Made by a program: the position numbers and the translations under genes. Under the pieces are notes generated by a model. That model saw only the letters and a list, made by a program, of their open reading frames with translations. It was not told where the DNA came from and did no database searches. This document shows positions 17,670 through 26,903 of a stretch of DNA of 64,000 nucleotides, in pieces (position 1 is the stretch's first letter; each line of letters opens with the position of its first letter). The DNA comes from an uncultured Pseudomonadales bacterium (GTDB lineage: Bacteria; Pseudomonadota; Gammaproteobacteria; Pseudomonadales; Azotimanducaceae), in contig CALSMJ010000001.1 of assembly GCA_943787425.1 (NCBI GenBank), positions 682,001 to 746,000 of the forward strand, in the 5' to 3' direction.

Positions 17670-18059
17670 CTAATCATCGCCGAACAGCGCTTTTAATTTC
17701 TGGTTCGCCTCGGTAAGCCCTTCTGCTTTGCCCTCATCTTCGTCAACCGCGCTGACCGTCAATTCGTCCTCAAACAAGGCGGCCAGTGCCACGCTCGCGT
17801 CTGATTGACCGACGCCTTGCGGCTCGCGCTGAGCCGGCTGGCCGGGGCGAAAGAAATCGCAAAAATTAGCATTGGTTTTCTCAAGCGGCGGATCCGCACG
17901 ATCTTCTTGACACTTCGAGCGATGACTGATGTCAAAGGCTCGGCACATGTAACAACACCGAATGGGTTCGAAACACCCCTGACAAACAGCCTGCCTCGAG
18001 ATCGGTCTTGGTTCATCGCTTAAGTCTCTTTGGCACTGCCAGCAGATCAGTTTGGCCAT
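17670..18059 (-). CDS. Cys-rich zinc-ribbon-like protein, unknown function
   Basis: A 129-residue hydrophilic protein. The first half carries repeated Cys pairs (CWQC near residue 6, CQGC near 26, CCYMC near 35), then SKCQED and NFCDFF, which suggests one or two zinc sites. The second half is acidic and likely disordered, ending in LKALFGDD. It starts 10 bases after the DUF169 gene with GGGTTGAGAG as ribosome site, so they are co-transcribed. I do not recognise a named family; metal delivery or protein interaction would be guesses. Confidence 0.72.
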   Translation of the reverse strand: MAKLICWQCQRDLSDEPRPISRQAVCQGCFEPIRCCYMCRAFDISHRSKCQEDRADPPLEKTNANFCDFFRPGQPAQREPQGVGQSDASVALAALFEDELTVSAVDEDEGKAEGLTEANQKLKALFGDD

Positions 18060-18069
18060 CTCTCAACCC

Positions 18070-18861
18070 TCAGGCGTCTGAATAACTCATGCCCATTCCT
18101 GCTCGGACATCATTGTTCACACCATATTGCGGGATCGGGTAGCGCAGACCATTTTTGGATAAAGCCTCAAGCCCCGCAACAACTTTTGGCAGATAGCTTG
18201 GCGGTATTGCCATCAGCAACTCATCCTCCATCACGCCGCCATAGCGTCTCTCTGCAAAGCACGGGATCGAAAGACTCGGTTCACCTGTTTTCAAGGCGCG
18301 ACCCCAGGAGTCGGCGCAAGCGGACTCGCCGACACAGCCCCAATCTAATTTTTTATAGCCCGTCCACTGCAAACCATTTATAAACAGAATCATTTGGGCG
18401 GGCGTTGCATAGATCAGACAAATGTCGGGTGGATCCAGCCGGCCCGAAGCCAGGGGTGACACCGCCATGGCCTCAAACTGCCCGAAGGCAACAACATCCA
18501 TGCTGGCTTGGTGCTTCGCTGCCTCGGCTTGATCCTTAAACCAAACCCCTGCCATTTTATCGCCCGATAACCAGCGCTCATCGCGAGGATGCAATCCGAT
18601 CACCGTGCCGCATTGCGCGCCAACCAAGTCGTCCATGGTAATACCAACCGTCCAACCATTACGGCTAGCTTGCCCAACAATTTGGTCCGTGGTGTGGATA
18701 TCCTTGGGTCGTCTGATTCTAGGAATCGCTTCCATTTCAGCTCGGCTCGGAAAGAGTTTCATGCCGATGGGCGTGGTTCGTAGCCTGAGTAACCGATTGA
18801 GATCTGCAACGACGGCCGCACCGTCGAATATCAGGTCAGAGGAAATGAGTTGATCTGTCAT
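18070..18861 (-). CDS. DUF169 family protein
   Basis: A 263-residue cytosolic protein that fits the DUF169 pattern: an early LRLRTTPIGMKLF block, a Cys in DLVGAQCGTVIGL, VVAFGQFEAMAVSPLASGRL, a PDICLIYATPAQMI segment and a later ESACADSW plus GEPSLSIPCFAERRYG. The function of the family is not established to my knowledge; some members lie near one-carbon or benzoyl-degradation genes. Here it leads a two-gene unit with the Cys-rich protein. Confidence 0.82.
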   Translation of the reverse strand: MTDQLISSDLIFDGAAVVADLNRLLRLRTTPIGMKLFPSRAEMEAIPRIRRPKDIHTTDQIVGQASRNGWTVGITMDDLVGAQCGTVIGLHPRDERWLSGDKMAGVWFKDQAEAAKHQASMDVVAFGQFEAMAVSPLASGRLDPPDICLIYATPAQMILFINGLQWTGYKKLDWGCVGESACADSWGRALKTGEPSLSIPCFAERRYGGVMEDELLMAIPPSYLPKVVAGLEALSKNGLRYPIPQYGVNNDVRAGMGMSYSDA

Positions 18862-18923
18862 GGCATGCGCGTCCTTAAGCTATAGCGACACCTTACCGCG
18901 ACTTTGCCAAGCACGAAAAGCGC

Positions 18924-19769
18924 TTAAGCCACCATATTGTGCTTGAGCTTTTTGAGCGCCTGAGATTCTAATTGTCGAACCCGTTCAATCGAGATCCCAA
19001 AGCGTTCCGCAAATACTTTAAGTCCTAACTTTTCGTCACCCAACCAGCGGCCCTGAACAATCTGGCGCGAGCGATCGTCCAACTGCTTTAGGGCCTGCCT
19101 TAGATCACCGGCATCCGTTACCTCTGCCTCTAAGTCCGACACAATCTCTAAAGGATCTAGACTATCGCTTTGTAAATACATTTCGGGCGCTGCGTAGTCC
19201 TCATCATCGCGTTTTTCAAAGGATTGATCGGGCCGACTCAGACGCTGATCCATCTCGATGACATCGGCCTCAGAGACATCGAGCAAGGTCGCAATACGCT
19301 TGGCTTCGGGGCCATCAACCAGACCAGAAGCCTGCTTATTTTTGCGCAGATTAAAAAACAATTTTCGCTGCGCCTTGGTGGTTGCAACCTTCACCAGCTT
19401 CCAATTCTTTAAAATATAGTCATGTATTTCGGCTTTGATCCAGTGCACAGCAAAGGTCAACAGTCGTAACTTACGCTCGGGATCAAACTTCTTAACCGAT
19501 TGCATAAGTCCGACATTCCCCTGTTGGATCAGATCTTCAAGCGGTAATCCATAACCTGAATATTGCTTGGCGATATACACAACATAGCGAAGATGGGCCA
19601 GGACCAATGCCCGGGCGGCGCTGACATTGTCGCCATCTTTGAACTGTTCAAACAAGGCGGCTTCTTCTTCACGGGACAATTTTGGGATACGATGCACCGC
19701 GTCCAGATAAGCGTATAGCGACTGCCCGCTCAAAACGGGAATCATTTGCGTTTTCAGGGCCAATTCCAT
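18924..19769 (-). CDS. rpoH: RNA polymerase sigma-32 (heat shock) factor
   Basis: A 281-residue sigma-70-family factor directing RNA polymerase to heat-shock promoters. Region 2 is seen as AHLRYVVYIAKQY, LPLEDLIQQGNVGLMQSVKKFDP and TFAVHWIKAEIHDYILKNW; the RpoH box QRKLFFNLR at about residues 134-142 is diagnostic. Region 4 ends with RFGISIERVRQLESQALKKL. The ATG at 19769 follows GGAGGTG; twelve further codons upstream are open but lack a site. It is not next to ftsX here, unlike in enterics. Confidence 0.95.
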   Translation of the reverse strand: MELALKTQMIPVLSGQSLYAYLDAVHRIPKLSREEEAALFEQFKDGDNVSAARALVLAHLRYVVYIAKQYSGYGLPLEDLIQQGNVGLMQSVKKFDPERKLRLLTFAVHWIKAEIHDYILKNWKLVKVATTKAQRKLFFNLRKNKQASGLVDGPEAKRIATLLDVSEADVIEMDQRLSRPDQSFEKRDDEDYAAPEMYLQSDSLDPLEIVSDLEAEVTDAGDLRQALKQLDDRSRQIVQGRWLGDEKLGLKVFAERFGISIERVRQLESQALKKLKHNMVA

Positions 19770-19810
19770 CAAACACCTCCACCGGTGTCGGTTTTCTCGA
19801 TACAAGACCT

Positions 19811-19838
19811 ATCTAAGGGTAAGTTGGTAATATTCAAG
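19811..19838 (-). promoter_or_regulatory. Possible sigma-32-type promoter of rpoH
   Basis: On the minus strand CTTGAA (19833-19838) is followed after 13 bases by CCCTTAGAT (19811-19819), close to the known heat-shock consensus of CTTGAAA and CCCCATNT. It lies about 42 bases before the rpoH start codon. An inverted repeat AAGTTGG/CCAACTT (19821-19827 and 19841-19847) overlaps it. This is a pattern match only. Confidence 0.35.
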
Positions 19839-19953
19839 TCCCAACTTCAGTTTTTTTCAATCAACGTACGCAATGCGCCAAGATAAAAGACACCCTATAA
19901 ATAATTTATTGATTTATCAGGTACTTAAATGACTGAGAACCACTAAAGACCCT

Positions 19954-20466
19954 ATGATCAAACCGGCTGTCACCATCTCGAGCATCGACTGGACCCTTTG
20001 GCGCCCCGACCTACTCACGACACTTGTGTTTATCCGGCGGCAACAACAAGTCCTTTTGATCCACAAAAAAACCGGTCTTGGCGCTGGCAAAATACTGGGC
20101 CCCGGTGGCAAGCTCGAACCGCTTGAGACGCCGCTTGCCTGCGCCATACGAGAAACCGAGGAAGAGCTAAAGATTACCCCCCACGATCTCCAACCGATGG
20201 CCGAATTGTTTTTTCACGATTTGGCTCACCCAAAAATAAAAGTTTACGTGTATGTCACAGATCATTTCACGGGCACGCCGACCGAGACGCGCGAAGCAGC
20301 CCCGCTTTGGTGTCCAATACAGGATCTACCGCTGGATCAAATGTGGGCAGATGATCAATTTTGGCTGCCCCAAATTCTTCAGAATGAGCCGATCCGCGGC
20401 TGGTTTTACTTCGACGGCGAGCGCCTGGTCGACCATCACATCGAATCGATTGCCGTTTCGTTTTAG
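19954..20466 (+). CDS. MTH1-like Nudix hydrolase, probable 8-oxo-dGTP diphosphatase
   Basis: A 170-residue Nudix enzyme that would hydrolyse oxidised purine nucleotides to prevent mutation. The Nudix box runs from G52 (GGKLEPLETP) through R66-E71 (RETEEEL), although the usual Gly near the end is Lys. The segment GLGAGKILGPGGK and the C-terminal DQMWADDQFW with RGWFYFDGE resemble animal MTH1/NUDT1 (WPDDSYWFP, GYFKF) more than bacterial MutT, by memory of those sequences. It is convergent with the dienelactone hydrolase gene and divergent from rpoH. Function is inferred. Confidence 0.85.
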   Translation: MIKPAVTISSIDWTLWRPDLLTTLVFIRRQQQVLLIHKKTGLGAGKILGPGGKLEPLETPLACAIRETEEELKITPHDLQPMAELFFHDLAHPKIKVYVYVTDHFTGTPTETREAAPLWCPIQDLPLDQMWADDQFWLPQILQNEPIRGWFYFDGERLVDHHIESIAVSF

Positions 20467-20488
20467 CCAGACTTTGGGCTCGCCCTGA

Positions 20489-21211
20489 TTAACCCTCAGC
20501 CCGAAACAGCTCTCCCAAAAACGTCTCAATTGACCGACTGGCACGTGCGTTCGCAGTTGTGGAATACACCGTTCCAAAATCTGGATTGTTGGCACCTGGG
20601 TTGGTGAAGGCATGGGTTGTGCCACCGTAGACGTGCATCTGCCAGTCTACGCCTGCCGCGCTCATTTCTTGCTCAAACGCAAGCACTTGCTCAGGGGGAA
20701 CCATGGGGTCATCGTGGCCATGTAAACACAGCACTTTGGCGGTAATCGACGCATTAGCGGCGTTGCCTGGGCTAAAAATACCATGAACGCTGGCAACACC
20801 CAGAACCGGGGCGCCCATTCTCGCCAACTCAAGCACACACATTCCGCCAAAGCAGTAGCCTACGCCGGCTATGCGCGTTGCATCGACCTCGGATCGCGCG
20901 CTCGCGGCGTGCAGTGCTGCGTTTATCCGTTGCCGCAACAAGCCACGATCGGCGGCAAAGGGCGTCATGAGCGCGGTATTTAAGGCCACATCACCATCGG
21001 CGCCAAAGACGCCTTTACCGTACATATCAATCGCAAATGCGGCATACCCTAGCGCCGCAATCTCATGCGCTTTATCAATTGCGTATTGGCGCCGACCTGT
21101 CCAATCATGGGCAACCAAGACCAAGGGTTTGGGTCGGTCATCCTCAGTCTGAACCAAGCAGCCTTCTAATAAAATGTCACCGTCGTAATAGTCAATCAGC
21201 TCCGATTGCAT
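20489..21211 (-). CDS. Dienelactone hydrolase family protein
   Basis: A 240-residue alpha/beta hydrolase. The catalytic triad is readable: Cys in GVGYCFGGMCVLELARM, Asp in LHGHDDPMVP and His in YGGTTHAFTNPG. Such enzymes open lactone rings, as in chlorocatechol breakdown, but many act on other esters. The ATG at 21211 is preceded by GAAGAGGA. It stands alone on its strand between the Nudix gene and the SGNH-like gene. Confidence 0.87.
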   Translation of the reverse strand: MQSELIDYYDGDILLEGCLVQTEDDRPKPLVLVAHDWTGRRQYAIDKAHEIAALGYAAFAIDMYGKGVFGADGDVALNTALMTPFAADRGLLRQRINAALHAASARSEVDATRIAGVGYCFGGMCVLELARMGAPVLGVASVHGIFSPGNAANASITAKVLCLHGHDDPMVPPEQVLAFEQEMSAAGVDWQMHVYGGTTHAFTNPGANNPDFGTVYSTTANARASRSIETFLGELFRAEG

Positions 21212-21442
21212 TGCGTGATCCTCTTCTTTGAAATCGTGATTGTTTTATTAACATCGTTATTGCTCGATCCATTTTTAAACCAAGTTGATACCGCCGCCAG
21301 CCCCCTGCCGCAGCTCGGCCAGTTGTCCAAATGAGACCTGAGTTGATTACTTAAGGGTGAATACCAATCGCCCTCCATAATGCCGACACCTTCGCAGCAA
21401 TCGCTCCGACATCAAGCCATTTTGAACACCCTGCCTACTTGA

Positions 21443-22186
21443 TCAAGTTTCCATCAGCCGCAACCCCAAGCTTGCCGCCGCCGCCCCAAGACCCTTTTGA
21501 ACCGGCGCTGTTAGATGGTAACCGTCATCGGTAAGGATGCCCAAGGGCTTAATTGTCTCAAAATCAAGATGCGCCGCAAAGCCGAGCGGACTCACCGATC
21601 GTTTTAGAACCGCGTCTAAAAGACCCGCCCGAACACCACAGACCGCTCGCAAAGGCTGCGGCAGCGGTTCAAAACGCGCCATTGGCGGAAGCCCCAGAAA
21701 AATAATCTTGGCCGCGCCTTTTTGTCTTATCAAAAAAATTAGGTCAAAAATCCCAGCCTGCCAGCGCATCAACGAGGTCAACCCTGTTACATCGTTGATG
21801 CCAACACAGATCAGTATTAGGTCGACATTTAAGTGATCCATCTCTCGGCATCTCGCAAGCAGATCGCTAACGGTGGCACCGCCTTGTTCTGCTACTTGCC
21901 AACTGGTGTCATCATCGCTCTGGCGCATCAAAGCTTCTGCGCAATACCCCGCAAGGCCCGGCCCTGGGTCTAGGTCTGAGTCTGGGTCGCCTGCCCCTAA
22001 AATACCTTGATCACCCAGGCCCAACACGCGACGAGCTGCGCTCGACGTTGACGCAAAACGCGCCCCTGCGACCGGCAAGGTTGCCGTATTCATTTTCGGA
22101 GGTTGCCGTCGAATCCGCTTTAGCTGAAGCCAACAGACCGGCAACAAAGGTAAACAAAAGGCCCAAATGAAGGCGCGTGTCAGCAC
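21443..22186 (-). CDS. SGNH/GDSL hydrolase-like protein lacking the catalytic serine
   Basis: A 247-residue protein, with a hydrophobic N-terminus (TRAFIWAFCLPLLPVCWLQL) as signal or anchor, followed by a block I that reads VLGLGDQGILGAG where esterases have GDS. Residue 60 is Gln instead of the nucleophile Ser. Block III (VGINDVTG) and the Asp-His pair (DDGYHLT) are intact. The gene could be an inactive relative or the sequence may have changed here. I use GTG 22186, with AAGGGA six bases upstream; an ATG at 22285 would add 33 polar residues. Confidence 0.7.
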   Translation of the reverse strand: MLTRAFIWAFCLPLLPVCWLQLKRIRRQPPKMNTATLPVAGARFASTSSAARRVLGLGDQGILGAGDPDSDLDPGPGLAGYCAEALMRQSDDDTSWQVAEQGGATVSDLLARCREMDHLNVDLILICVGINDVTGLTSLMRWQAGIFDLIFLIRQKGAAKIIFLGLPPMARFEPLPQPLRAVCGVRAGLLDAVLKRSVSPLGFAAHLDFETIKPLGILTDDGYHLTAPVQKGLGAAAASLGLRLMET

Positions 22187-22316
22187 AAGACAATCCCTTT
22201 TCCGTATCTTTTTCTTCGGCGATCCGCTTTGATCGCGGCCCCCATTTCGAGCAAGATTATTGATCAATTCTTGACGCCACCACAAGCAAACGGATAACCT
22301 TAGCTCACTTCATTTC

Positions 22317-22501
22317 GTCAGGTGTTTTAGCTCAAAACCCTAAAATGAAACGGGAAACCGGTGAGAATTCTTTCAATTCCGGTGCTGCCCCCGCAACGGT
22401 AAGCGAGGTGCGCTGCTTTTTACCACTGTGCTCAAAAGCATGGGAAGGTCGCAGCGCAAACGTGTTCGCACGACGCTCGTAAGCCCGGAGACCGGCCTGA
22501 C
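22317..22501 (+). promoter_or_regulatory. Cobalamin riboswitch
   Basis: Conserved parts appear in order: GGGAAACCGGTGAGAATTC, GGTGCTGCCCCCGCAACGG, a CATGGGAAGG segment and AAGCCCGGAGACCGGCC. A closing helix forms between GTCAGG at 22317-22322 and CCTGAC at 22496-22501. It precedes the BtuB-like receptor by about 100 bases. Known members bind adenosyl- or methylcobalamin and turn off uptake genes. Confidence 0.96.
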
Positions 22502-22604
22502 AACAATGCGGCAATGAACTGCGGCGGGCGGGTCATGACCATTGACTGCTCCTGCGCGCGACAACCCAATCCAATTGCTCGGCGGGAGCAGGAGATGTTT
22601 CAGT

Positions 22605-24537
22605 ATGCCTTTGTTTTATCAAGCAACCTCAATCCAGACTCGGGCCAGGCAAACTGCCCTGATCCGCGCACTTCTAGCGTTCATGGTCTTATCAAGCAGC
22701 GCGAGCCTTTCGGCGCAACCCATGGACGACACCATCACGGTGACCGCCTCTCGAGTGCCAATGGACAGTCTCCGAACGGGTAGCCAGGTCACCATCATCA
22801 CCAAAGCCGATATTGATCTTCGAAACCCAAACTCACTGCCGGATTTACTGCGTGGCCAACCGGGCATCAGCGTTAGTCAACAAAGCGGTCTGGGCGGCCT
22901 GACCCAAGTTCGAATGCGAGGACGAGAAGCCAATCACGTCTTGGTCCTCGTCGATGGCGTCGAGGCCAACGATATCGGCCAGGGCAGCGAGTTTAATTTC
23001 AGCCAATTTCCCGTGCAACAAATCGAGCGTATCGAGATTGTGCACGGTGCAGAAAGTGCTATTTGGGGCAGCGATGCGATCGCGGGTGTGATTCACATCA
23101 TGACCCGCTCCCCCGAAAGCCAGCCCAGCACAAATTTTTTAATCAGCGGCGGCAGCCATCAAACCGAAAATATTGCGATCGACAGCGCGACGCGCCTTGG
23201 CGAGACTCAGGTTGCATTCGGCGTCAGCCATTTCAAAACGCAAGGTTTTAATGTATCGCGCCAAGGCAATGAACGCGATGGATCCCAGCAGCGCGCTGCG
23301 TCCCTGCGCACGTCGTCGCCGCTGTCAGCGCATTGGCGCCTTGGCACCGTTTTTCGTCTGCAGCAAAGCCAGAACGACTTTGACGATGTGGACTACGCAG
23401 TGACGGGACTGCCCACAGATGCCGCCTTTACCACTGCCCATCAAAACTGGATTGCCGGCGTACGCTTGGCATCGGATCATGAGAATTTTCAACAAACCCT
23501 GTCCTTAAACTTTAGCCGGGATAAAAATGCCAACCAAACGATCCCTAATGCGGCGACGAAAACCGATAGTGAAAAACAGCAGTTCAACTATCAGATTAGC
23601 AAGGCAATCAACACAGCAACTTGGATCGGACTCGCAGAATATGAGTCCCTTAGTTTTGAGCAGCGCGGTCCGAGCAGCTTTTTCGGCGACCCCAACCAAG
23701 ATCACACGTTGACACAACTGGCGCTCGGCGGAGAATACCGCCTTGATCAAGACAATTGGACCGGATCCCTGAGCGCAAGGCTCGAGCACAATTCAGACTT
23801 TGGTGCAGGGCATAGCGTGCGCGGCAACGCGGCGTATTTCCTGACCGAGCGCACTAAAATTTTCGCCGCAATCGGGCGCTCGATCAAAAACCCAACGTTT
23901 ACTGAGCGATTTGGCTACTACACAAACTTCAAAGGCAATGATGCGCTCAAGCCCGAACACAGCCTCGCCTCAGACTTTGGCATCTCCCACCGTTTTTCAG
24001 CCCTACCCCTCACCATGACACTGCAGGGCTACGCTGCGCATCTTAAAAACGAAATCAACGGCTTTGTTTTCGATCCGATTGAATTTCGTTTACACCGCAA
24101 ACAATGACCAAAACCGCAGTAAACAGCGGGGCTACGACGCTAAAATCAATTGGCAACCCGTCGAGGCCCTGACGGTTGAGGCGTTTTACGGAAGGCTTAA
24201 AGCAACCGATGGCAACAACCTCAACGAAATCAGGCGACCACGATCCTCAGGCCTCTTGGCGGTAAGCTATCGCGCGCAAAACTGGCATCACCAACTTTCT
24301 GCCGCCTATACAGGCGACAGCGCTGATATTTTTTATCCGCCGGTCCCGCCCTATTTGGAACGCGTTCAAATGGATGCGTTTACGTTGGTTGCGGTGACTT
24401 CAAAGGTGTTTATCAACAAAAACGTTGAGGCGTTCGCTGCGATCGACAACCTCCTTGACACCCAATTTGAAGAAGTCTTTGGATATCAGCGGTCGGGCCG
24501 AACCGTCCGGTTTGGTGTTAAGCTGCAACTAAACTAG
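22605..24537 (+). pseudogene. btuB: BtuB-like TonB-dependent cobalamin receptor, split by a frameshift
   Basis: The first frame (22605-24107) gives a signal peptide ending SLSAQ, TonB box DDTITVTASR, plug motifs LLRGQPGISVSQQSGL, VLVDGVEANDIG and IEIVHGAESAIWGSDAIAGVIH, and half of the barrel up to NEINGFVFDP. The second frame, from about 24085 to 24537, continues the barrel (FVYTANNDQNRSKQRGYDA, then NLLDTQFEEVFGY and a final GRTVRFGVKLQLN). The frames differ by one base, so one extra base near 24077-24090 breaks the gene. Together they match BtuB, which imports vitamin B12. Either a recent mutation or a sequencing error is possible. Start ATG 22605 has GGAG ten bases before it. Confidence 0.88.
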
Positions 24538-24618
24538 ATGCTAGCGCCTGCGCCGGCGCGCTCGAATGCTTCACGGATTGTCTGATCAACGCGGGGCCCA
24601 GTGCCGGTGGCGACAGCG

Positions 24619-24642
24619 CGGCAGCATTCGTTAGTGCTGCCG
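24619..24642 (+). terminator. Hairpin after the receptor gene
   Basis: CGGCAGCA pairs perfectly with TGCTGCCG across an eight-base loop, 80 bases after the btuB stop. There is no clear T-run, only GGCTTTGTT, so this could be a weak terminator or an RNA-stabilising hairpin in the leader of the next gene. Confidence 0.35.
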
Positions 24643-24744
24643 GGCTTTGTTCGCCAGACAGTTTTAATCTGCTTGACAGCGGGCATCGGATCACCGAGGA
24701 CGGTCAGCCGCCAGCGGCCCGGTTCAAAACGAGGAGGAAACACT

Positions 24745-25587
24745 ATGACCCACGAATGCTTCGATGTGATGATCGAAAATAACATTGCCCATATTCAATT
24801 AAGCCGTCCTGAGAAACGCAACAGCATGATTCCGCAATTCTGGATTGAACTGCCTGCCATTATTCAGGAGATCGACGCAGAGGCTCAAGCCCGGGTAATC
24901 GTTATTTCCTCGACCGGCCCGCACTTTACGTCCGGTTTGGATGTGTCTTCCTTTTCTGGCGTTGGCCAGGCTTCTGATGGCGATCAAAAGCAACGAAAAC
25001 TCACTGCCGGCGCCGCTTTTTACGACAATGTCTTGGTCATGCAAAGTGCCTTCAACGCGATCGAGGCTTGCCGGATTCCGGTGCTTGCAGCCATCCAAGG
25101 CGGCTGCATTGGCGGTGGGGTTGATCTCGTCACGGCTTGTGATATTCGATACGCCACGAGCGATGCCTTTTTAACAATTTTTGAAACGAACATTGGCATG
25201 ACAGCCGACGTTGGCACCTTCCCACGGCTGGTAAAACTTATCCCGGAAGGGTTTGTTCGAGAAATGGCTTATACCGGACGCCGCGTTCCAGCGCACGAGG
25301 CCGCCGCCATGGGGCTGATCAATCGCGTCTTTGACGATCAAGCACAAATGCTGGAAGCGGTTATGGCAATCGCTGCGGAAATTGCAAGCAAAGCGCCGCT
25401 TGCGGTCTATGGCTGCAAGAAAATGATTACCTACGCGCGAGACCATAATACCGCAGACGGATTGGACTATATCGCGATCTGGAACGCCTCACACTTTAAG
25501 CTTGAGGAAATTCAAGAAGCGATGACGGCCAACGCTGAAAAACGCCCCGGTCAGTTCGTCGAACTCCCGAAGTTACGTAAAGCCTAG
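24745..25587 (+). CDS. Enoyl-CoA hydratase/isomerase family protein
   Basis: A 280-residue crotonase-fold enzyme acting on acyl-CoA esters. Block 1 (IQLSRPEKRNSM), the oxyanion block HFTSGLDVSSF and IPVLAAIQGGCIGGGVDLVTACDIRYA are visible; residues FETNIGMTADVGTFPRL include the acidic active-site region seen in dienoyl-CoA isomerases such as ECH1 (IGMTADVGTLQRLP, by memory). Dienoyl-CoA isomerase is therefore likely. ATG 24745 sits behind GAGGAGGAAA, a very strong site. It ends convergently with and overlapping the APC transporter gene. Confidence 0.88.
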   Translation: MTHECFDVMIENNIAHIQLSRPEKRNSMIPQFWIELPAIIQEIDAEAQARVIVISSTGPHFTSGLDVSSFSGVGQASDGDQKQRKLTAGAAFYDNVLVMQSAFNAIEACRIPVLAAIQGGCIGGGVDLVTACDIRYATSDAFLTIFETNIGMTADVGTFPRLVKLIPEGFVREMAYTGRRVPAHEAAAMGLINRVFDDQAQMLEAVMAIAAEIASKAPLAVYGCKKMITYARDHNTADGLDYIAIWNASHFKLEEIQEAMTANAEKRPGQFVELPKLRKA

Positions 25588-26891
25588 TGTTTGATACGAC
25601 TCGATACCCAGTAAAAGCCGAAACCAACGGCGACGACGAGGAGACCCGCAAGGGCCTCCTCTGGCCTTTGAATTAAAATATAAATCAAAGTCCAGAGCGT
25701 CAAACCTAGAAAGACCAGTGGTGTGATCGGGTAACCCCAGGTCTGATAGATACCCTCTTTGAGTAACCCTTTGGCGCGCAACCTGAAAACGCCGCCAACG
25801 GTAAAGAGGGTATTCAAGCTCAGAACAAAGCCGCTAAACACCAGGACCGACTCAAAACTAGAGGTCAAGACAAACGCAACTGACAGCGCAACCACGGTGA
25901 GGATTGCAATTTGAGGTAAGTCATCATCGTTGGTTTTCGCCAACCGGTTAAATATCGAAAAATCTTGCCCAATCACTTGCAGCACTCTGGGGCCCGCCAT
26001 CAACATCGCGCTCACGGTTGAAATGAGTAACAGCGATAACATGAGCCCCATTAACTGCCCGCCCCGATGACCAAAAGCATATTCAGCAGCAATCACACCC
26101 ACCTCAACTTTCCCTTGCAAGGCTTCAATTGGCGCAACCGCCAAGAACACGTAATTCAACAGCACGTAAAAGCCCATCACCATCATCGTGCCAATCATTA
26201 AGATGGCCGGAAGACGCTTTGCGGGCTGATCAATTTCGTCAATCAAATACGTGGCCGCGTTCCAGCCGGTATAGGCGTAATTAACGTAAATGAGCGCCAC
26301 CGCAAAGGCGCCAGAGGACAAGCTTGCTAGGTCACTGGCCACGGGAAGGTTTGGCAGACTCATTTCATGATCAGAAAAAGTCAGAGCGGCAACACTAAAA
26401 ATCAGAATCAGGATCACCTTTAGCAAGGTGAAGATCAACTGGGTTTTACCACTGACAGTTCGAGAATAGCAGTGCATTAAACCCAGCGAAATCACCAGGA
26501 GCGACGCCGAAAGCGTCTGGTTTATCTCCGGTAGCACAGCGCCGAGGTAGGCCCCAAAGGTCATCGCCGCGAGCGCAATCGGCGCGGCAAATCCAACGGT
26601 TATTGACACCCAACCGGAGACGAAACCGAAAGACGGATGATATAGACGGCCAAGAAAATTGTATTCGCCGCCAGACCGCGGCAATTGCGCGCCGAGCTCG
26701 GCATACGTCAACGCCCCACAGAGCGCAGCAATCCCGCCAATAATCCACAGCGACAGGATCATACTGACGGATTGAATGTCGAGTAATTGAAACCCTAAAC
26801 TGGTAAAAACGCCCGTGCCCACCATATTGGCGACGACGATCGCAATCGCAGTTTTTTGGTCAAACTTTTTGGCTGATTCAGAGGCAGCCAA
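25584..26891 (-). CDS. APC family amino-acid permease
   Basis: A 435-residue inner-membrane transporter with about 12 hydrophobic helices. TM1 carries the substrate-binding glycine run VVANMVGTGVFTSLGF, followed by AYTGW-like VNYAYTGWNAATYLIDE at TM6. These are features of the amino acid/polyamine/organocation superfamily (LAT or PotE-like subgroups). The start is a TTG at 26891, 12 bases after the antiporter stop; no better start lies before TM1. Substrate is unknown. Confidence 0.87.
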   Translation of the reverse strand: MAASESAKKFDQKTAIAIVVANMVGTGVFTSLGFQLLDIQSVSMILSLWIIGGIAALCGALTYAELGAQLPRSGGEYNFLGRLYHPSFGFVSGWVSITVGFAAPIALAAMTFGAYLGAVLPEINQTLSASLLVISLGLMHCYSRTVSGKTQLIFTLLKVILILIFSVAALTFSDHEMSLPNLPVASDLASLSSGAFAVALIYVNYAYTGWNAATYLIDEIDQPAKRLPAILMIGTMMVMGFYVLLNYVFLAVAPIEALQGKVEVGVIAAEYAFGHRGGQLMGLMLSLLLISTVSAMLMAGPRVLQVIGQDFSIFNRLAKTNDDDLPQIAILTVVALSVAFVLTSSFESVLVFSGFVLSLNTLFTVGGVFRLRAKGLLKEGIYQTWGYPITPLVFLGLTLWTLIYILIQRPEEALAGLLVVAVGFGFYWVSSRIKH

Positions 26892-26903
26892 AAGATCGCT
26901 CGT

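Noticed and set aside
19821-19860. Terminator (AAGTTGG/CCAACTT followed by T7) on the plus strand
   Set aside because: No plus-strand gene lies upstream to be ended, and the stem is weak; it fits better as part of the rpoH promoter region.
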